64,000 nt of DNA from Isoetes taiwanensis (Eukaryota > Streptophyta > Lycopodiopsida > Isoetales > Isoetaceae): the NCBI GenBank assembly GCA_021234155.1, contig JAJEKV010000083.1, positions 2,268,608-2,332,607 on the forward strand, written 5' to 3'. The notes beneath the pieces were generated by a model. It saw nothing but the letters and a program-made list of their open reading frames with translations, was not told the DNA's origin and ran no database searches. Every line of letters begins with the position of its first letter. Positions within the stretch are counted from its first letter, which is position 1. Both the position numbers and the translations under genes were made by a program. Positions 1 through 12,016 of the stretch are shown in pieces.

Positions 1-237
1 TACATATTAATCCCTCATTTCACGGCTATAATTATCCTTCTTGATACCTCAGGATTCTTGAGGGGATCAGAGGAATTTGCAAAAATGATGCCATTGGAAC
101 CAATATTGAGGTTTGAAGGTCAGTTATTGGTGCATGTCGTATCTATAGTAATAGGCAGGTAGCTGAAAATGCCGTAAAGCATGTGATTAAGGATCTGATG
201 TGGCTTGTGGTCTTATCAAATCTGGCTGGAGTAGTAC

Positions 238-780
238 CAGGGATAGGTTCTGTACGTATGAAATTATTTTTTCAGACGTATAAAGTCCAAAAATACGTAT
301 TTTTGGGAAAAATACTTATTTTTCGTATTTTATACTCGCCGTACGGAAAAATTTTAAATTTTAACCTTGTTTTCATTTCTCATTAAACTTTTTCCCGTAG
401 TTTAAAATTCCTAGGTTCGCACTTTACGAAAATTCAAAAAATTTCGGCAGTTTAAATTTTACTGTTCGCTATCAAAGAAAAACTTTTTTCACAGAAGTTT
501 AATTACGCTGAACTTTAAAAAAAAAAAATTTAATAATAATTTTTTTTTTGTTTAAACCTTTAGTTTCTACGCCAAAAATAGTTCGCCGTAGTTTAAATCA
601 AGGTTTTTTACGATTTTTTTTTTAGTTTCGCCAGAAGTTTAACCGAAGGTTCGCGCCACGCCGAATTTTTTAACCGGAAATTTTTTGATCGATTTTTGAC
701 GATTAAACGTCAAATTTGTGCCATATCAAACTAAAATCAATGACACATTATAAAACGTGATATGATTGAACCTATCCCCG
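238..780. mobile_element. Non-autonomous hAT-type MITE (543 bp)
   Basis: The ends form 13-bp terminal inverted repeats, CAGGGATAGGTTC on the left and GAACCTATCCCCG on the right, with one mismatch. They are flanked by a perfect 8-bp direct repeat, AGTAGTAC, at 230-237 and 781-788. An 8-bp duplication and CAGGG-type ends are typical of hAT elements. The interior is AT-rich, has no plausible ORF, and carries repeated variants of AGTTTAA and TTCGC. The short ORF predicted across it is not convincing. Confidence 0.8.
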
Positions 781-788
781 AGTAGTAC

Positions 789-1247
789 AATGAAAATTAG
801 GGAAGACATAAGAATGGAAATGGAACATGGATTGCTATGAAGGATTACTTGAACATCACCCTGGGGGATTTTTGGCATAAACAGTACTGACAATTTGTTT
901 TATTGTGTTAGCTGGGCTATAGAAATTATCAAACATGTGTATCTAAAGGAAATGACAAACTAGTCCCCTCCATGTTTTGAACTACAAGAACTAAGGAGTA
1001 TGCATGCACGCAGGCAGAACACCGTGCAATGCTACTCAAATGCAACAAACTACAAATAATATTAGCTACTGGAAGTGGGGGGGTGGGGGGGGAGGGGGGA
1101 CTAATACTAGAATACATGTTTTTGGTCTTAACTTGGATGTGGGAATATTCCAACCGTGTGAGATGATTCCCCACAACATGACCACCATTGGAGGTATATG
1201 CAAACTTTATTAAGAACTATACTTTTATTAACAAGATCTAAGTTCAT
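789..1247. other. Intergenic stretch with G-rich tract
   Basis: I see no gene here. A G-rich tract (1076-1098) gives rise to spurious glycine-rich or proline-rich short ORFs on the two strands. Confidence 0.5.
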
Positions 1248-1258
1248 AAAAGAAACGA

Positions 1259-3251
1259 AAGTGTTGTCTGATTGCTTTTTTTCAAGGTGAGCCATCCCGC
1301 ATCTTTACTTGTTGGTCGGGGATCCCCAGGGTTGTCCTTTAAGCCCTTCACTATTGTTGCGTATGTTGTCTCAACTCTTTGATGTTGTAACTCGAGAAGG
1401 TGTCATCCGGGGTCCGCCCATGTTGGATGGTTCGGGAGGTGTGTAATCGCGATGTCGATGACACTTTCCTTTTTTCTTATGGCCAATGATGAAAATCTCC
1501 ATAATGCTAAGCTGCTCCTAGATACTTTCTCCCTGGCCTCTGGAGTTCTTGTGGGTTGGAGAAAGTGCACTGCTCTATGGACACTGGATAGTGTTGTTCC
1601 CTCTTGTATTCTTGACTATCCTTGGACGGTGCTTCCTCATGGTCAACCCACAAAGCTTTTGGGGTGCATGTTTACGCCTCATGTGCTTAGGATGAGATCA
1701 TTAAAGGTCTTGAGAAACATCTGTTTCGTGGAAGGTGGCTGGTTATCCTTGCCAGTAGGATCCAGAGTTGCAGGTCCGCCCTCAAAGCAACACCCATGTC
1801 TATATGGCATCTGCCTTACCGGGCTCCTCAATGTAAGATGAATGAGATCATACGTATTGTCGTGAATTTCATCGGGGGTGGTACATCGAAGGTGCCGTTG
1901 TTAAGGTATCCCGGCTAAGTGCATCAAGCCCTAAGGCGGGTTGGTGGGCTTGGAATGTTGGACTTCCGCCCGCAGCCGTGTCATGATTTCAAAGTTCATT
2001 TGGAGGCTCCTCCTTGATAAAGATGACTCTCCCGGCTTAAGGTTGGTGCGGCACCAATCCGCAGGTGTCTCCCCTTTCACAAGGCAACTATCAAGCCCTA
2101 GTCTCCCATGGGCCTTGTTGTATCCTCGCGATCCATATCCAAATGCTTCCCCATTCCTTAAAGGTGCGCTTGCTTCCTAGGATGCGGTTAGATCTTTATT
2201 CCATGTTAATCCCCAAGCGTGTGCTTAGTTGTCAATGTCATGTTGGTGGCTTCCCCCGCAAGGTATGCATGATCGCCGGCCTTTATGTGCACTTGTACAT
2301 CCAAAGACCCAACCGTTGGCTGCTAATTTGGGGTTTTAACGATTGCGACTTTGTATGATTACGGTCATCTTACGTCATGGGAGGCTTTTGAGGGCCAGTT
2401 TACGTTATCTGAGATGGGATCGGCAAAACGGGCTAGGGGTGGCTGATTTTTGCCATCAATGTGTAAAGAAACCACGGGCGATGTGCCTATTTGGATATGT
2501 GATGCGTCTTAAGCGAGAAAAGTTTGTTTCTTCCCGCGTCTGGTGCTTTTTTAGATTGTGAGCCTCTTCCCCATCCCCAAAGAGCGGCATCTTCGGGTTC
2601 CTCAACCACGGTGGAGAAGTGTTTGGATGCGGACATGGGATAAATTGCTCCACCCTAAAGTGTCGGTCATTTAGATGGCGATTCTCCATAGATGTGTTCG
2701 AAAGTGAATGTCTTGGTTCACAAGATGAATCCTAGAGTCTCGGATCGTTTGCCCTCTCGTGGCCAGCGTGTTGAAACTATTATTGAACATTGCTTCTTCT
2801 TATCACGATCATCTACGGCTTGCTTGGGAGTGGTTGTTCACTCTGTTGATTGTGTCTCTCACTAACCGGGGAGATCCTACTTGCACTTTATCCCCTGTTT
2901 GGCCTAGCTTGCGTAAAGCGGGCATTTCATCTTGCTTCTAGTTGGATTTTGTGGTCTATCTGGCAGAGGCGACATTTGTGGATTTTCCAAGGTGCACACA
3001 TCTCTGATCAACAGCTTCTCCATTGTGCTCAGCAGAAGATCACTAAAGCTTATCGTTGCTCATCTCTAGCTGATGATAAAAAAGAGATAATTTGGCAGAC
3101 GTATTTACGGTGTTCTTCTTATGCATCGACGGGTGTTTTTGCCTAGTTGGGTAAGCCTATCCACTAGGGTTTTATTCCTGTCTGTGCATTGTGTATTGTG
3201 CCTTTGTTCTTGTCAATAAAAAGAGCCTCACGTCCTTCAAAAAAAAAAAAA
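1259..3251 (+). mobile_element. 5'-truncated plant L1-type LINE, decayed
   Basis: Frames that shift repeatedly contain LINE reverse transcriptase remains: a VDDTFLF version of the YADD box near 1455-1480, followed by NLHNAKLLLDTFSLASGVLV. At the 3' end (2850-3146) the frame carries ILWSIWQRRHLWIFQG, typical of the zinc-binding region after plant LINE RT. The element ends in a poly(A) run at about 3238-3255. An 11-bp target duplication, AAAAGAAACGA, lies at about 1248-1258 and 3252-3262. The endonuclease and first part of RT are missing, as expected for incomplete target-primed reverse transcription. Confidence 0.8.
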
Positions 3252-3262
3252 AAAAGAAACGA

Positions 3263-4599
3263 GTCTATTTATAACGATTTGTAAATTATGGAATGGAAAA
3301 CAATATGTTGTATGAACTTAAATATTGATGTTTCTTGATAATGTCAACTTGGTTTAATACCCACACATTGAAACTTACACGATCAAAATGTTGCGAACAA
3401 TAAAAACCAATGCAATTGTGCATCTAAATGAGCTCTGTCTATCAACGATGCATAAACAATTTTAGAAGGAACAATCCTTTCTAGGGTTGATTATGCAACC
3501 CTAGAAAGGACAATAATCCAAACCAACATCACCATGTAGAATCATGTCTTTGGGGGACAAAACATTGAATATATAGTCTTGCTACAAATTGCAAAATGCA
3601 CATCGGCTAAAACGCAATGCATAAAATTAAAGTGTTGTCAAATGGGCAACCAGATCTCAAGTTACAAAAAATAAAGATGATGTTGATTTGGTGTACACCT
3701 TTGTTGTGGATAAAGATAAACTCCCCTATAGCATGTAAACATTGGGTCTTGCAATATGAATTTACAGGGAACTTATATCAATCAAGAAACATATACATAT
3801 AAGTTCTATCCTAAAGATGTTATTTGGGAGCCATTCCAACTGGCAACCCATTGCTACGTTAGCATCTTGTTTGGAAGGGATGGTAAAGGCATTGCCCCTC
3901 GCAAGGACCTGGCGGTCAAGCCAAGTCTAGGCATTATACCATAACGGATGCCATAGAAGAAAACTTGAACTCAATCGATTTTGTACCGCAGTAGAGGAGG
4001 AGGAAGAGGCATCCCCTAAACGTGTTAGTCCCATGCCCCAAAGCACAGGACTATTCCTAAGGTATAGAAAAGAGCCAAAGGCCAAAGGGCAAGCGTCACG
4101 TTAGCAGCTAAAGTCATGCAAACCAAGAAGAAGCGACCACGCGACTCCCCGGCGTAAGGAATCCACGGCCCGTCAACTTTCAGTGCCACTCATTATGACA
4201 ATAATGATTCCACGATTTATGGCAGGGATCATGGAATTAGGTGACGGGAGATCCACAAATGGCAGATTCTTGGCTATTTTGGGCAGAAGCCATTGTACTA
4301 TATACCAGAAGACTAGACTTAGATCTTTAGACAAGTTCAGGCATTTTTTGTTGTCTCAAGTCCTCACGGAGCTTTTCATGTATTCTCACTGATCCTTCAA
4401 AAGATATTTATTGTCTCATTAGTTGTTGTCTTGTTTTGTCCATTTTATTTTGTATTGCAAAGCACGCGTGACAGTTGTTCTTTATTCAGGAGTAGTTTGT
4501 AGGACACAAGGGTTCTCACAGAGAACTGTATCCAAACTCTCTCGAACCTGGACCCTAAACACTGTCGCTAATTGCCGAGTCCTAATCTTCCTTCTTTTT
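3263..4599. other. Intergenic, no gene recognised
   Basis: Only short ORFs without recognisable motifs occur. The segment at 4490-4600 could be the end of an LTR belonging to the gag remnant that follows, but no paired copy is present in the window. Confidence 0.4.
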
Positions 4600-5394
4600 C
4601 TCCAATGTCTTTTCAGACTTCCACTCAAGGTGAGCTCCTCGCCAAACCATCACCGCCCCGCCTCAAAGAATGGTGAGATGCGGTATGTGACTTCTACTAT
4701 GGTGAGTATGATATTGAAGGTGGCCGTCCATACTCCTGCACTCATTCAACTCCACCGACCCTGCAGACCTCTTCACGTCCAGGGTCACCAAACTGTTGTC
4801 ATCATTGCTCTCAATCATAATCGCCTCATCCGACTCCGATGCATCACACTCCACCATACTTTGAGACACCGGAAAGCACTTACGTTCATATTCTATGAAT
4901 GCCCACTCCTGCACCTCCTCACGGACTTACCTTTCATGCCCTCCACGGCGATTACCACACAACTAGGTAACTCCCAACCCTAGCCGGTATTTGTCCAAAT
5001 CCGATGTTACCTCTGCGCAAATATCGGGTGACGAATGCAATTTCACCAATGGACCTCCCTCATTGCAAGCGATGCAACATGTGCAATCATACCATGGAGT
5101 GCATGTATGCCAACCCCATGCCCTTCAGACAAAAAATAGTTTTCCAGGTACAAAGCTACACCACAACAACAGCCTCAACATGACCAACCTTCTCGTCAAC
5201 CATTTGACCAGCTAAAGGCCCAATGCTATCATTGTCATGAACGGGGGCACAATACTACCATGTGCCCTCAACTGCCACAAGTTCAAGTCCAATTACTGGG
5301 TACGAATCAAATGGCTTCAGTCCGTCTTACTGCCTACCAACTCTGGGTTGCCAATGGTAAACAAGGGCCCCACCCTTTGCAACTTGTAAAGTGA
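4600..5394 (+). pseudogene. Decayed LTR-retrotransposon gag with zinc knuckle
   Basis: The clearest part is at about 5160-5394, where one frame reads QLKAQCYHCHERGHNTTMCP, a CX2CX4HX4C retroviral-type zinc knuckle, preceded by a glutamine-rich stretch and ending VANGKQGPHPLQLVK before a stop. A second cysteine cluster (CKRCNMCNHTMEC) lies at about 5065-5100 in another frame. Upstream frames from about 4607 contain several stops. No protease or reverse transcriptase follows, so this is a gag fragment of an unassigned element. Confidence 0.6.
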
Positions 5395-7230
5395 ACTGAA
5401 CCTCCAAAGCATCAAATAAACCGCAACCACATATTCATCAGAAGATAGAGATGGGCCTGATGGCCTTCAATATCTACCATTGTAGTAGATGTCTTGAAAT
5501 TTTATAGCCTCTGATTTGACCATATCTGGGAAATTTAAGAATTGATCGGCATAAAAGGCAAGAATATGCATAAAATACGGCATTCTTGCTTCCGACGACT
5601 ATAGAATCCGGAACCGTGTAGTGCCCGGATTCTCGCAGTCGCGGGGAAGAAGAATTCTGACCCCATTCCGTTCTACGACGTCAAGGTAAGCTGAAAACCG
5701 GATTCTACAGGTTTGCTCAAGCCATTTGCCATTCTTGAGAAGAATGGATCAAGAAACTGTCGGAAGGCAGACCCACTTACCTTGACGTTTATAGATGACT
5801 TCAAAATATGACTATAGTGATTTACAATTTGACTAAGGCATTGAGCTTGAGTTTACATGTCCAATGCACAAAAGACGTCAATTTCCTTGTTAACGAACCA
5901 ACAAAATTCACACACTTAACCTTCAGGACACTCCAAGCCTTAACACCTAAGCTAAAAGGAAAAGGAGTGCCTTAAATCCTATAGAAATTGCTGCAAATGG
6001 GTAACATCACTATGTTGTGCTCTTTCTGAATTCAAATTCTATTTCTACATCCTTTGCTCAAGAGCTTGGATCAAATGATCTATATCTGTGATCAAGGCCT
6101 AAGAACTTCAACATCATAAATCCAACTTGCATTTATCCTCAAACAATATATCAACACCGTGCAACATAAGAAAAACTTACATAGAGAAGATTTTGCTAGG
6201 ATTTTATTCCAAAACATATGGGTAAATGTGGAGTCAAACCAAGGAACATAGGCTAGCTCATCTGCTTCCATTGTTCCTCCCTGATACGAACCAAGCTGTC
6301 TCTTAGCTCTGAAATCCAGTCACAGCTCCCATCTCCCGGCTCCAAGCCATCTCCAAACATCTTAAAGCATAAGTCTAATATCATAACTACGCAAACGGGA
6401 AATAATGCCTTAGTAACTAACTGAAAATTTCAAGACGATTTTTGTTCTGATCCAGTGATTTTTCTTCAAGATTGACGAATCATGAGGATGAGACTACTAG
6501 TTACGGTCTCTGATCAGATCTATTAGGACATCAAAATACTATTGGCATTCAAAGATATGCGGCCAGAACTCTAACACATTGGGTGCCATCATGTTTTGCC
6601 CAGAGCTCCGCCATAGCTATGTAAGAGCGTGTAATATATACATGCCATTATAACCAAGTCCAAGAACAAGGGCTTCACTACTGGTGCTTCAGACTCCACC
6701 CTTGCTGCTGCCCTTGCCCCCGCCCCTAGTAGTGGCCGTACGGATGGCATATCCACCTTCCACTTATTTCCCAAAAAAAATCTTTACCGTTTTAAGTGTC
6801 ATAAGTATCACAAACCCCTCAACAAAATCGAGGCCTTTGATATGGCATTTCCCACTCTAACAAAAGCGTCCCCCCGCAACCCAAAAATAAGTGGGAAGCT
6901 TTTACAGTTGACCAAAAAATCATCTATGATACTATTTTATCTATCCCTAATAATCTGGCCCTCAAGTTTGAATGCTGAGACCAGATCTCAGCCATTGGTT
7001 ACCCACCAGAAACACATTAAAAGGTTGTTGTGCCAAATGGCCATAAATACCTAGTTGTTATGAAAACCACCATAAACCACAAAAAATCACCACAAAATTC
7101 TCGGGCCCAAGTTGTTAAGGTGGATCCACATTATTTCGGATAATGGACAGTGGAAAAACGTTTGTGAAGAAGTCAAGTTCGTGCAAATAACTAGCACGAG
7201 GTCTCCAGATAAGACTATAGTTCCTCCACA
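5395..7230. other. Intergenic upstream of glucanase gene
   Basis: No gene or element is recognised. A short near-palindrome CCATTCTTGAGAAGAATGG lies near 5730. ORFs at 6589-6774 and 6842-7054 have no recognisable motif and are probably chance. Confidence 0.4.
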
Positions 7231-7237
7231 TATTTCC

Positions 7238-7246
7238 ATTTAAATA
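7238..7246 (+). promoter_or_regulatory. Probable TATA box of glucanase gene
   Basis: ATTTAAATA lies about 50 bp upstream of the ATG at 7293, which would place transcription start near 7270 and give a short leader. Confidence 0.45.
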
Positions 7247-7292
7247 CCTTCGTCTCCTTCACACAATTCAAGCTCCTTTCTTACTGTTGGAT

Positions 7293-9080
7293 ATGGCTAC
7301 AATCTTTCTCAATCTTTTTCTGCTGTTCCTTGTTCAAGCTTCTGCAGGTCTCCCATTTGAGCTAAAAATGTTTGATTTTGAATTTGATTTTTGGAATTGG
7401 TATCCTAAGATTTTGCTTTATATTTAAATTTGAGATAGAACTGAGATTTTTGTATTGTTTGAATGGCAGATCCGCTGATTGGGGTGAATTATGGGAGGGT
7501 TGGGAATAATCTGCCATCACACAGCAAAGTTGTTAGTCTGCTGAAGCAAATGAATGTGGGGATGGCTAAAATTTTCGATGCAGATGCGCAAGTGCTGCAG
7601 GCATTTGCAGATACGGGGATCAAGCTTGCGGTTATGGTGACAAACGAGGAGCTAGAAGGAGTAGCGAATAGCCAGGCAACGGCGGATAAATGGGTGCAGG
7701 AAAAGGTGCTTCCATATTACCCAGCAACTGATATCAACGCAATTGTTGTGGCAAACGAACTCCTGTCGGATTACAGCAAAAAATCCGCCTGGACCCAACT
7801 GGTCCCTGCCATGAAGCATATCAGAACCGCCCTCCTCAACCAAAATCTGAACAAAATTTCCGTCACCACTGCCATAGCCGCAGATGCCCTTTCGGTTTCC
7901 TACCCGCCCTCAAGCGGACAATTCCGGGACGACATAGCCAGCTCTGTCATGGCCCCAATTCTTCAATTTCTGTCAGAAAATGATTTTCCTTACTACGCCA
8001 ATTTTTACCCATATCTCAGCTGGGTTTCAAATCCCTCAGACATTTCTCTGGAATACGCTCTCTTCGGAACCTCGAAAGTTCTGGTTCAAGACTCTAGCTA
8101 TGGCTACACGAATCTGCTAGATGCCTCCACCGATGCTACCTATGCAGCTATGGAAAAATTGGGCTACTGGAATGTTGAAATCGTTATCAGCGAAACCGGC
8201 TGGCCTACCAAAGGCGATTCTTCCGAAACTGGTGCAAATCCACAGAACGCACGGCTTTATAACCAGAGATTGGTTACCACGGCAGCCCCAGAAGGCGCAG
8301 CGTGAAAATTCCAGTTTATATCTTTGCCCTTTTCAATGAGAATCAGAAATCGGGCCCTGAAAGGGAGAGAAACTGGGGCCTGTTGTACCCCGATGGATCC
8401 AACGTTTACTCCATAGATCTGACCGGTGGATCCACGGATTTATGGTGTCTTGCAAATTCTAATGCCCGTTCTAGCGATCTGCAGGGAAATTTGGATTGGG
8501 CTTGTGCGAATACAGACTGTTCTGAAATTCAGAGGGGCCAAAGTTGCTTTGATCCGGATACTGTGGTTGCCCATGCTTCTTATGCATTCAACCATTATTT
8601 TCAAGCCAACAAGAACAATGGTGGAACCTGTGATTTCAGCGGCACAGCCATAGCCATCTTTATAAATCCAAGTATGTATCTCCTACACAAGTTGGTCTCT
8701 AATGCACGTTAAAAATATTAAACAAGTAATAACAAGTAAACAACAAGAGAAGATTGCACACACAAAATGCTTCAATACATATATCTTGCCTTTAGTCTAA
8801 TAATAAGAAGATAGATATACTATAATAATAATAGGATAGATATACTAATAATAATAGAAAATATCTAGATACACATAGATGTGAGCCCTAGAATGCCTCG
8901 AACAAAAAATACCCTTGCTTTGAACTACTAAATCCCTAATTTAGAAATCATTTTCTTCTTTACATATTCTTATGCATTGTTGAATTTGATCTAAGATTAC
9001 TCTTTGCATTTCCAGGTTATAACAATTGCAAGTACCAAACCTCGAGTCTCTCCTCTGCTTCACTTATTCAGGAGATGTAA
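7293..9080 (+). CDS. GH17 beta-1,3-glucanase with X8/CBM43 domain, frameshift near 8288
   Basis: Predicted secreted glucan endo-1,3-beta-glucosidase, hydrolysing cell-wall callose-type glucan. Exon 1 (7293-7347) encodes a signal peptide, MATIFLNLFLLFLVQASA, and splices with GT at 7348 to AG before 7470, giving ADPLIGVNYGRVG. Exon 2 (7470-8671) has the GH17 landmarks IVVANELL (acid/base Glu in the NE pair) and VISETGWPT (nucleophile Glu). Near 8288 the frame breaks: LVTTAA runs to a stop at 8303-8305, while another frame continues SPRRRSVKIPVYIFALFNEN. About five family residues seem missing, so a small deletion is likelier than a single-base error. The C-terminal X8 module begins WCLANSNA and keeps its cysteines. 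Donor GTATGT at 8672 and acceptor before 9016 join INPS to YNNCKYQTS, stop at 9078-9080. Either a recent pseudogene or a local sequence error. No GPI signal is visible. Confidence 0.85.
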
Positions 9081-10235
9081 ATCTAATGCATTGAACAAGT
9101 CCTACAATGTTACCTCAATATGTTCCACATGGAAATGAACTAGCCTACATTAAATTGCCACTAGTATTTGTCTATTCTTCAACCTTATCTTATTTTGACG
9201 TAAAAAGTACTATCTATCTATCTATTTATTTTATCAATCTTTGACCCACTTTGTCCTCCTAGATATCTGAAAATTATGTGTGCATGAAATGATTTGCTAC
9301 TTTCATTGTTTATCTTCTTAAGGTTCCTAATTTTATTTTGGCTCTTTACTTCATTTTTTGGCCTAGTGGTTAGTCCACTCGTCTAGCACATTGAGGTCTC
9401 GTGTTCGAACCTCACTAGGATCTTGGCATCTTAGGACCTTTGGCCCCTGGTATCTTTGTAGGGGGCGGTGCTCCTTGAAGGGGGGTTGCAAGAACATGCC
9501 ATGTGTCGTCGTATGTCCTAAGGGATGCTGGCTAGTGCTACGACGTAAAAATACACCTTCCTTCCTTCCTTCCTTCTAATTCTATTTAGGACCAAAAAAT
9601 ACTAAAAGCAAAAATTTGCATAATTGTCCTTAATGACTGTAAAAGTAAAATGCCCAAAATTCTTGTGTAAAATAATTCAATTTGCAGGATAGGCTATTAA
9701 TATCAACAGCAAAATTACTCGAGGTAATCCTTATGGCAAATTGAACAAGACTAGAAGCTACTTTAAACAAGGAGGAACTGTTTCTTTTGATGTTTTACAA
9801 GAGTTTTTGCAGCTTTTAATAGAAGTCTGAAATATATGCAACAAGATTCTATCAAAACTAGAAAAAGGCCTTATTTTGATGTGGGCTCCTGATGTTGTTA
9901 TGTCTATGTCCAAATCATTTGCTACTTTTACTTTTTATCTTCTTTCCTCAATTTTGGCCTTCTTCAATTGCATTTAGGGCCAGAAGCAAAGATTGCATAG
10001 TTGTCCTTATGACTACAAAAGTAAAATGACCAAAACTCTAACGTATAGTTTGTCCTTCAGGAGATGTAAATCTAACGCATTGAACAAGTCCTACAATGTT
10101 ACCTCAATATGTTCCACATGCAAATAAACTAGCCTACATTAAATTGCCACTAGTATTTGTCTATTCTTCAATCTTATCTAAATTTGGCATAAAAAGTTCT
10201 ATCCATCTATCTATTTATTTTATCAACTAGTGAAC
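9060..10235. repeat. Direct duplication of the glucanase 3' flank
   Basis: The segment starting CAGGAGATGTAAATCTAA at 9069, spanning the stop codon of the glucanase gene, recurs at 10060. Matching blocks continue to the TATC-rich tracts at 9209-9227 and 10200-10220. A second block is shared between about 9295-9345/9580-9650 and 9918-10035. The first copy is interrupted by a SINE. No complete second glucanase copy is present. Confidence 0.7.
9357..9576 (+). mobile_element. tRNA-derived SINE
   Basis: An RNA polymerase III promoter is visible: A box TGGCCTAGTGG at 9359-9369 and B box GTTCGAACC at 9403-9411, spaced as in tRNA genes. A tRNA-unrelated body follows, then GTAAAAATAC and a (CTTC)n tail at 9556-9576. 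The matching duplicated flank near 9950 lacks this insert, which supports insertion after duplication. Target duplication is not clean (candidates around CTTCATT). Confidence 0.7.
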
Positions 10236-10529
10236 CAAGCATGTTCTAGTTAAATGCACAGCTGTCCCATTGTTATGGCTCCAGTTGACCAAGAGATGCA
10301 AGAATTATTTTCTTAGAGAAGAGCAAATGCAATTGAAGTTTTATAAGACGTGTTTTCGTGTCTTATCCATGTGACTATATGACTATGAAAATACAAGTGG
10401 ATGAGAAGTCAAGGAGGAGGAAGACAATATTGGAGCTCTACAAGATAAGCTAGGGTAGGATAAGGCGGGATAAGGGTAAAAGGGGTCGTGGCAGAATGAT
10501 GAACGATGGAGAATCTGCAAGATAGAATA

Positions 10530-10652
10530 GCTGACGGGATTGCACCGCATGATGACATAAATGGTAAATTCACAAACAGTTGGAATGGCACAACATGACG
10601 ACATGATGGGTAAATTTACCGACGGATGAGATTGCACCACATGACAATTAAG
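10530..10652. repeat. Degenerate 46-bp tandem repeat
   Basis: Two full and one partial unit with the pattern GATTGCACC(A/G)CATGA...GGTAAATT(T/C)AC lie just upstream of the dioxygenase gene and may overlap its promoter. Confidence 0.6.
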
Positions 10653-10739
10653 TGTGGATTTAATGTCACCTGCAAAATGGAACTTTGTGGGGGGCAATAT
10701 ATTGTGGCACGTTATGTTGTAAGTCATGTAAGATGTAAG

Positions 10740-12016
10740 ATGTCAGAAGAGGAGAGCATGGCCGAAAGCGAAGTGCAGCAAGTCGATGGGGAAGATAAGC
10801 TTCCTGAAATCGATCTGGGCAAGTATCTAACGACGGAGGGGGGCGCAGCGCGGGGGAGAATGTTGGCAGAGCTGCGGGATGCAGCCATGAATTGGGGCAT
10901 TGTAAATGTGGTGAATCATGGAGTTCCGTTAGATGTGGTGCATAATGTGGATGCCAAATTCCGGGAATTCTTTGCACTGTCCGAAGAGCAGAAGGATAGG
11001 ATCCACAGATCTCACTCGGAGCGGCCTTGGGGCTACTCATCCCGCGGTAACGGGGACGCTATCGGACTTGCATGGCAAGAGGCCATGACTATGCCAAATG
11101 ATAGGAACATCTTGGCTGGCCTGTTACACCCCCTCGGCCTCGACGAATTCGGGTACTCAAATTGCCTCGTAACAGTTAACTACTTTTTTCTACTTAAGAA
11201 TTTATTACGTAAAAATACTATCTATCTATCTAATATTTTTTCTTCTTCAGAATTTATTAACCACCTTGGACCCCTTGCCTTTGCCTTGCAGCTTGGCGCT
11301 TATGCACTACATGGAGCTTATGGACCACATGGCCATGGCCTTCCTCTCCCTCCTAGCTGAAGCCTTGGGCCTCCCCTTCTCTACCTTTAGTTCCCCTTGC
11401 AAGCACAGCACTAAGGCCCTCCGCGCGAATTATTACCATTTATTTGCCCATAGCTCTACCACTCCTGCACTTGCTTCCCATTCTGACACCAACATGCTCA
11501 CCATCTTGTACCAAGATCAAGAGGGTGGCTTAGAAGTTAAGAAAGGGAACCACTGGTTGCCTGTTCAACCTAAAGTAGGTTCATTTATCATAAACATTGG
11601 AGATGCTCTCCAGGTATATGCTTGAGCCTAAAAATTAACAAGTATGAGAATTTTCTTATCTTATCATTATATACTCAATGATGTGTAGGTTATCTTATCA
11701 TTATATACTCAATGATGTGTAGGTGATGAGCAATGACTTGCTTTGGAGTGTGGAGCATAGGGTTGTTCTTAAGGAGAGTCCCAGGCGAAGATTATCCATG
11801 GCTTTTTTTGTTGCTCCACAAAATGAAACTTGGTTAGTGCCTCCTCATGAGCTACTTAATGAGGAGCATCCTTTCAAGTATCGGAGCATGAATTGGTGTG
11901 AATTTAGAAGTATCTTCTATAGCCAGAGTGCCATGAATGGAAAAAGACACCTTCAAAATTGTATATCACCGCAATTTAAAGACCACTTTAACCATTTTGC
12001 ATATAAACTAACCTAG
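10740..12016 (+). CDS. 2-oxoglutarate/Fe(II)-dependent dioxygenase (2OGD), three exons
   Basis: Cytosolic non-haem iron oxygenase of the large plant DOXC-type class; substrate not predictable. Start chosen at 10740 (MSEEESMAESEV), because the upstream in-frame ATG at 10626 adds an unrelated cysteine-rich leader. The N-terminal DIOX_N part is LPEIDLGKYL ... NWGIVNVVNHGVPL. Exon 1 probably ends at 11152 (donor GGTACTC) and exon 2 runs 11292-11613; the alternative donor is GTAACA at 11173. Exon 2 carries the first iron ligands in SHSDTNMLTILYQD (HxD). Exon 3, from 11723, has the last His in SVEHRVVLKE and the 2OG-binding R-x-S as RLSMAF, ending at the stop of 12016. Joined length is about 343 residues, normal for the family. 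The first intron contains a TATC-type SINE tail fragment. Confidence 0.85.
11656..11723 (+). repeat. 34-bp tandem duplication over a 3' splice site
   Basis: Two adjacent identical 34-bp units beginning TTATCTTATCATTATATACT and ending GATGTGTAGG each contain a possible AG acceptor. Only the second joins to the VMSNDLLWSVEHRV frame. Confidence 0.85.

Noticed and set aside
9359-9411. Genuine tRNA gene
   Set aside because: A and B boxes are present, but the sequence does not fold into a cloverleaf acceptor stem and continues into a SINE body and tail.
10626-10739. Upstream in-frame start of the dioxygenase
   Set aside because: It adds a leader unlike the family, lying in tandem-repeat DNA; MSEEESM at 10740 fits better.
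11266-11290. Dioxygenase exon 2 beginning at the TTCTTCAG acceptor near 11251
   Set aside because: This adds NLLTTLDPLPLPCS, unlike the family, whereas the acceptor before 11292 gives FGLALMHYMELM.
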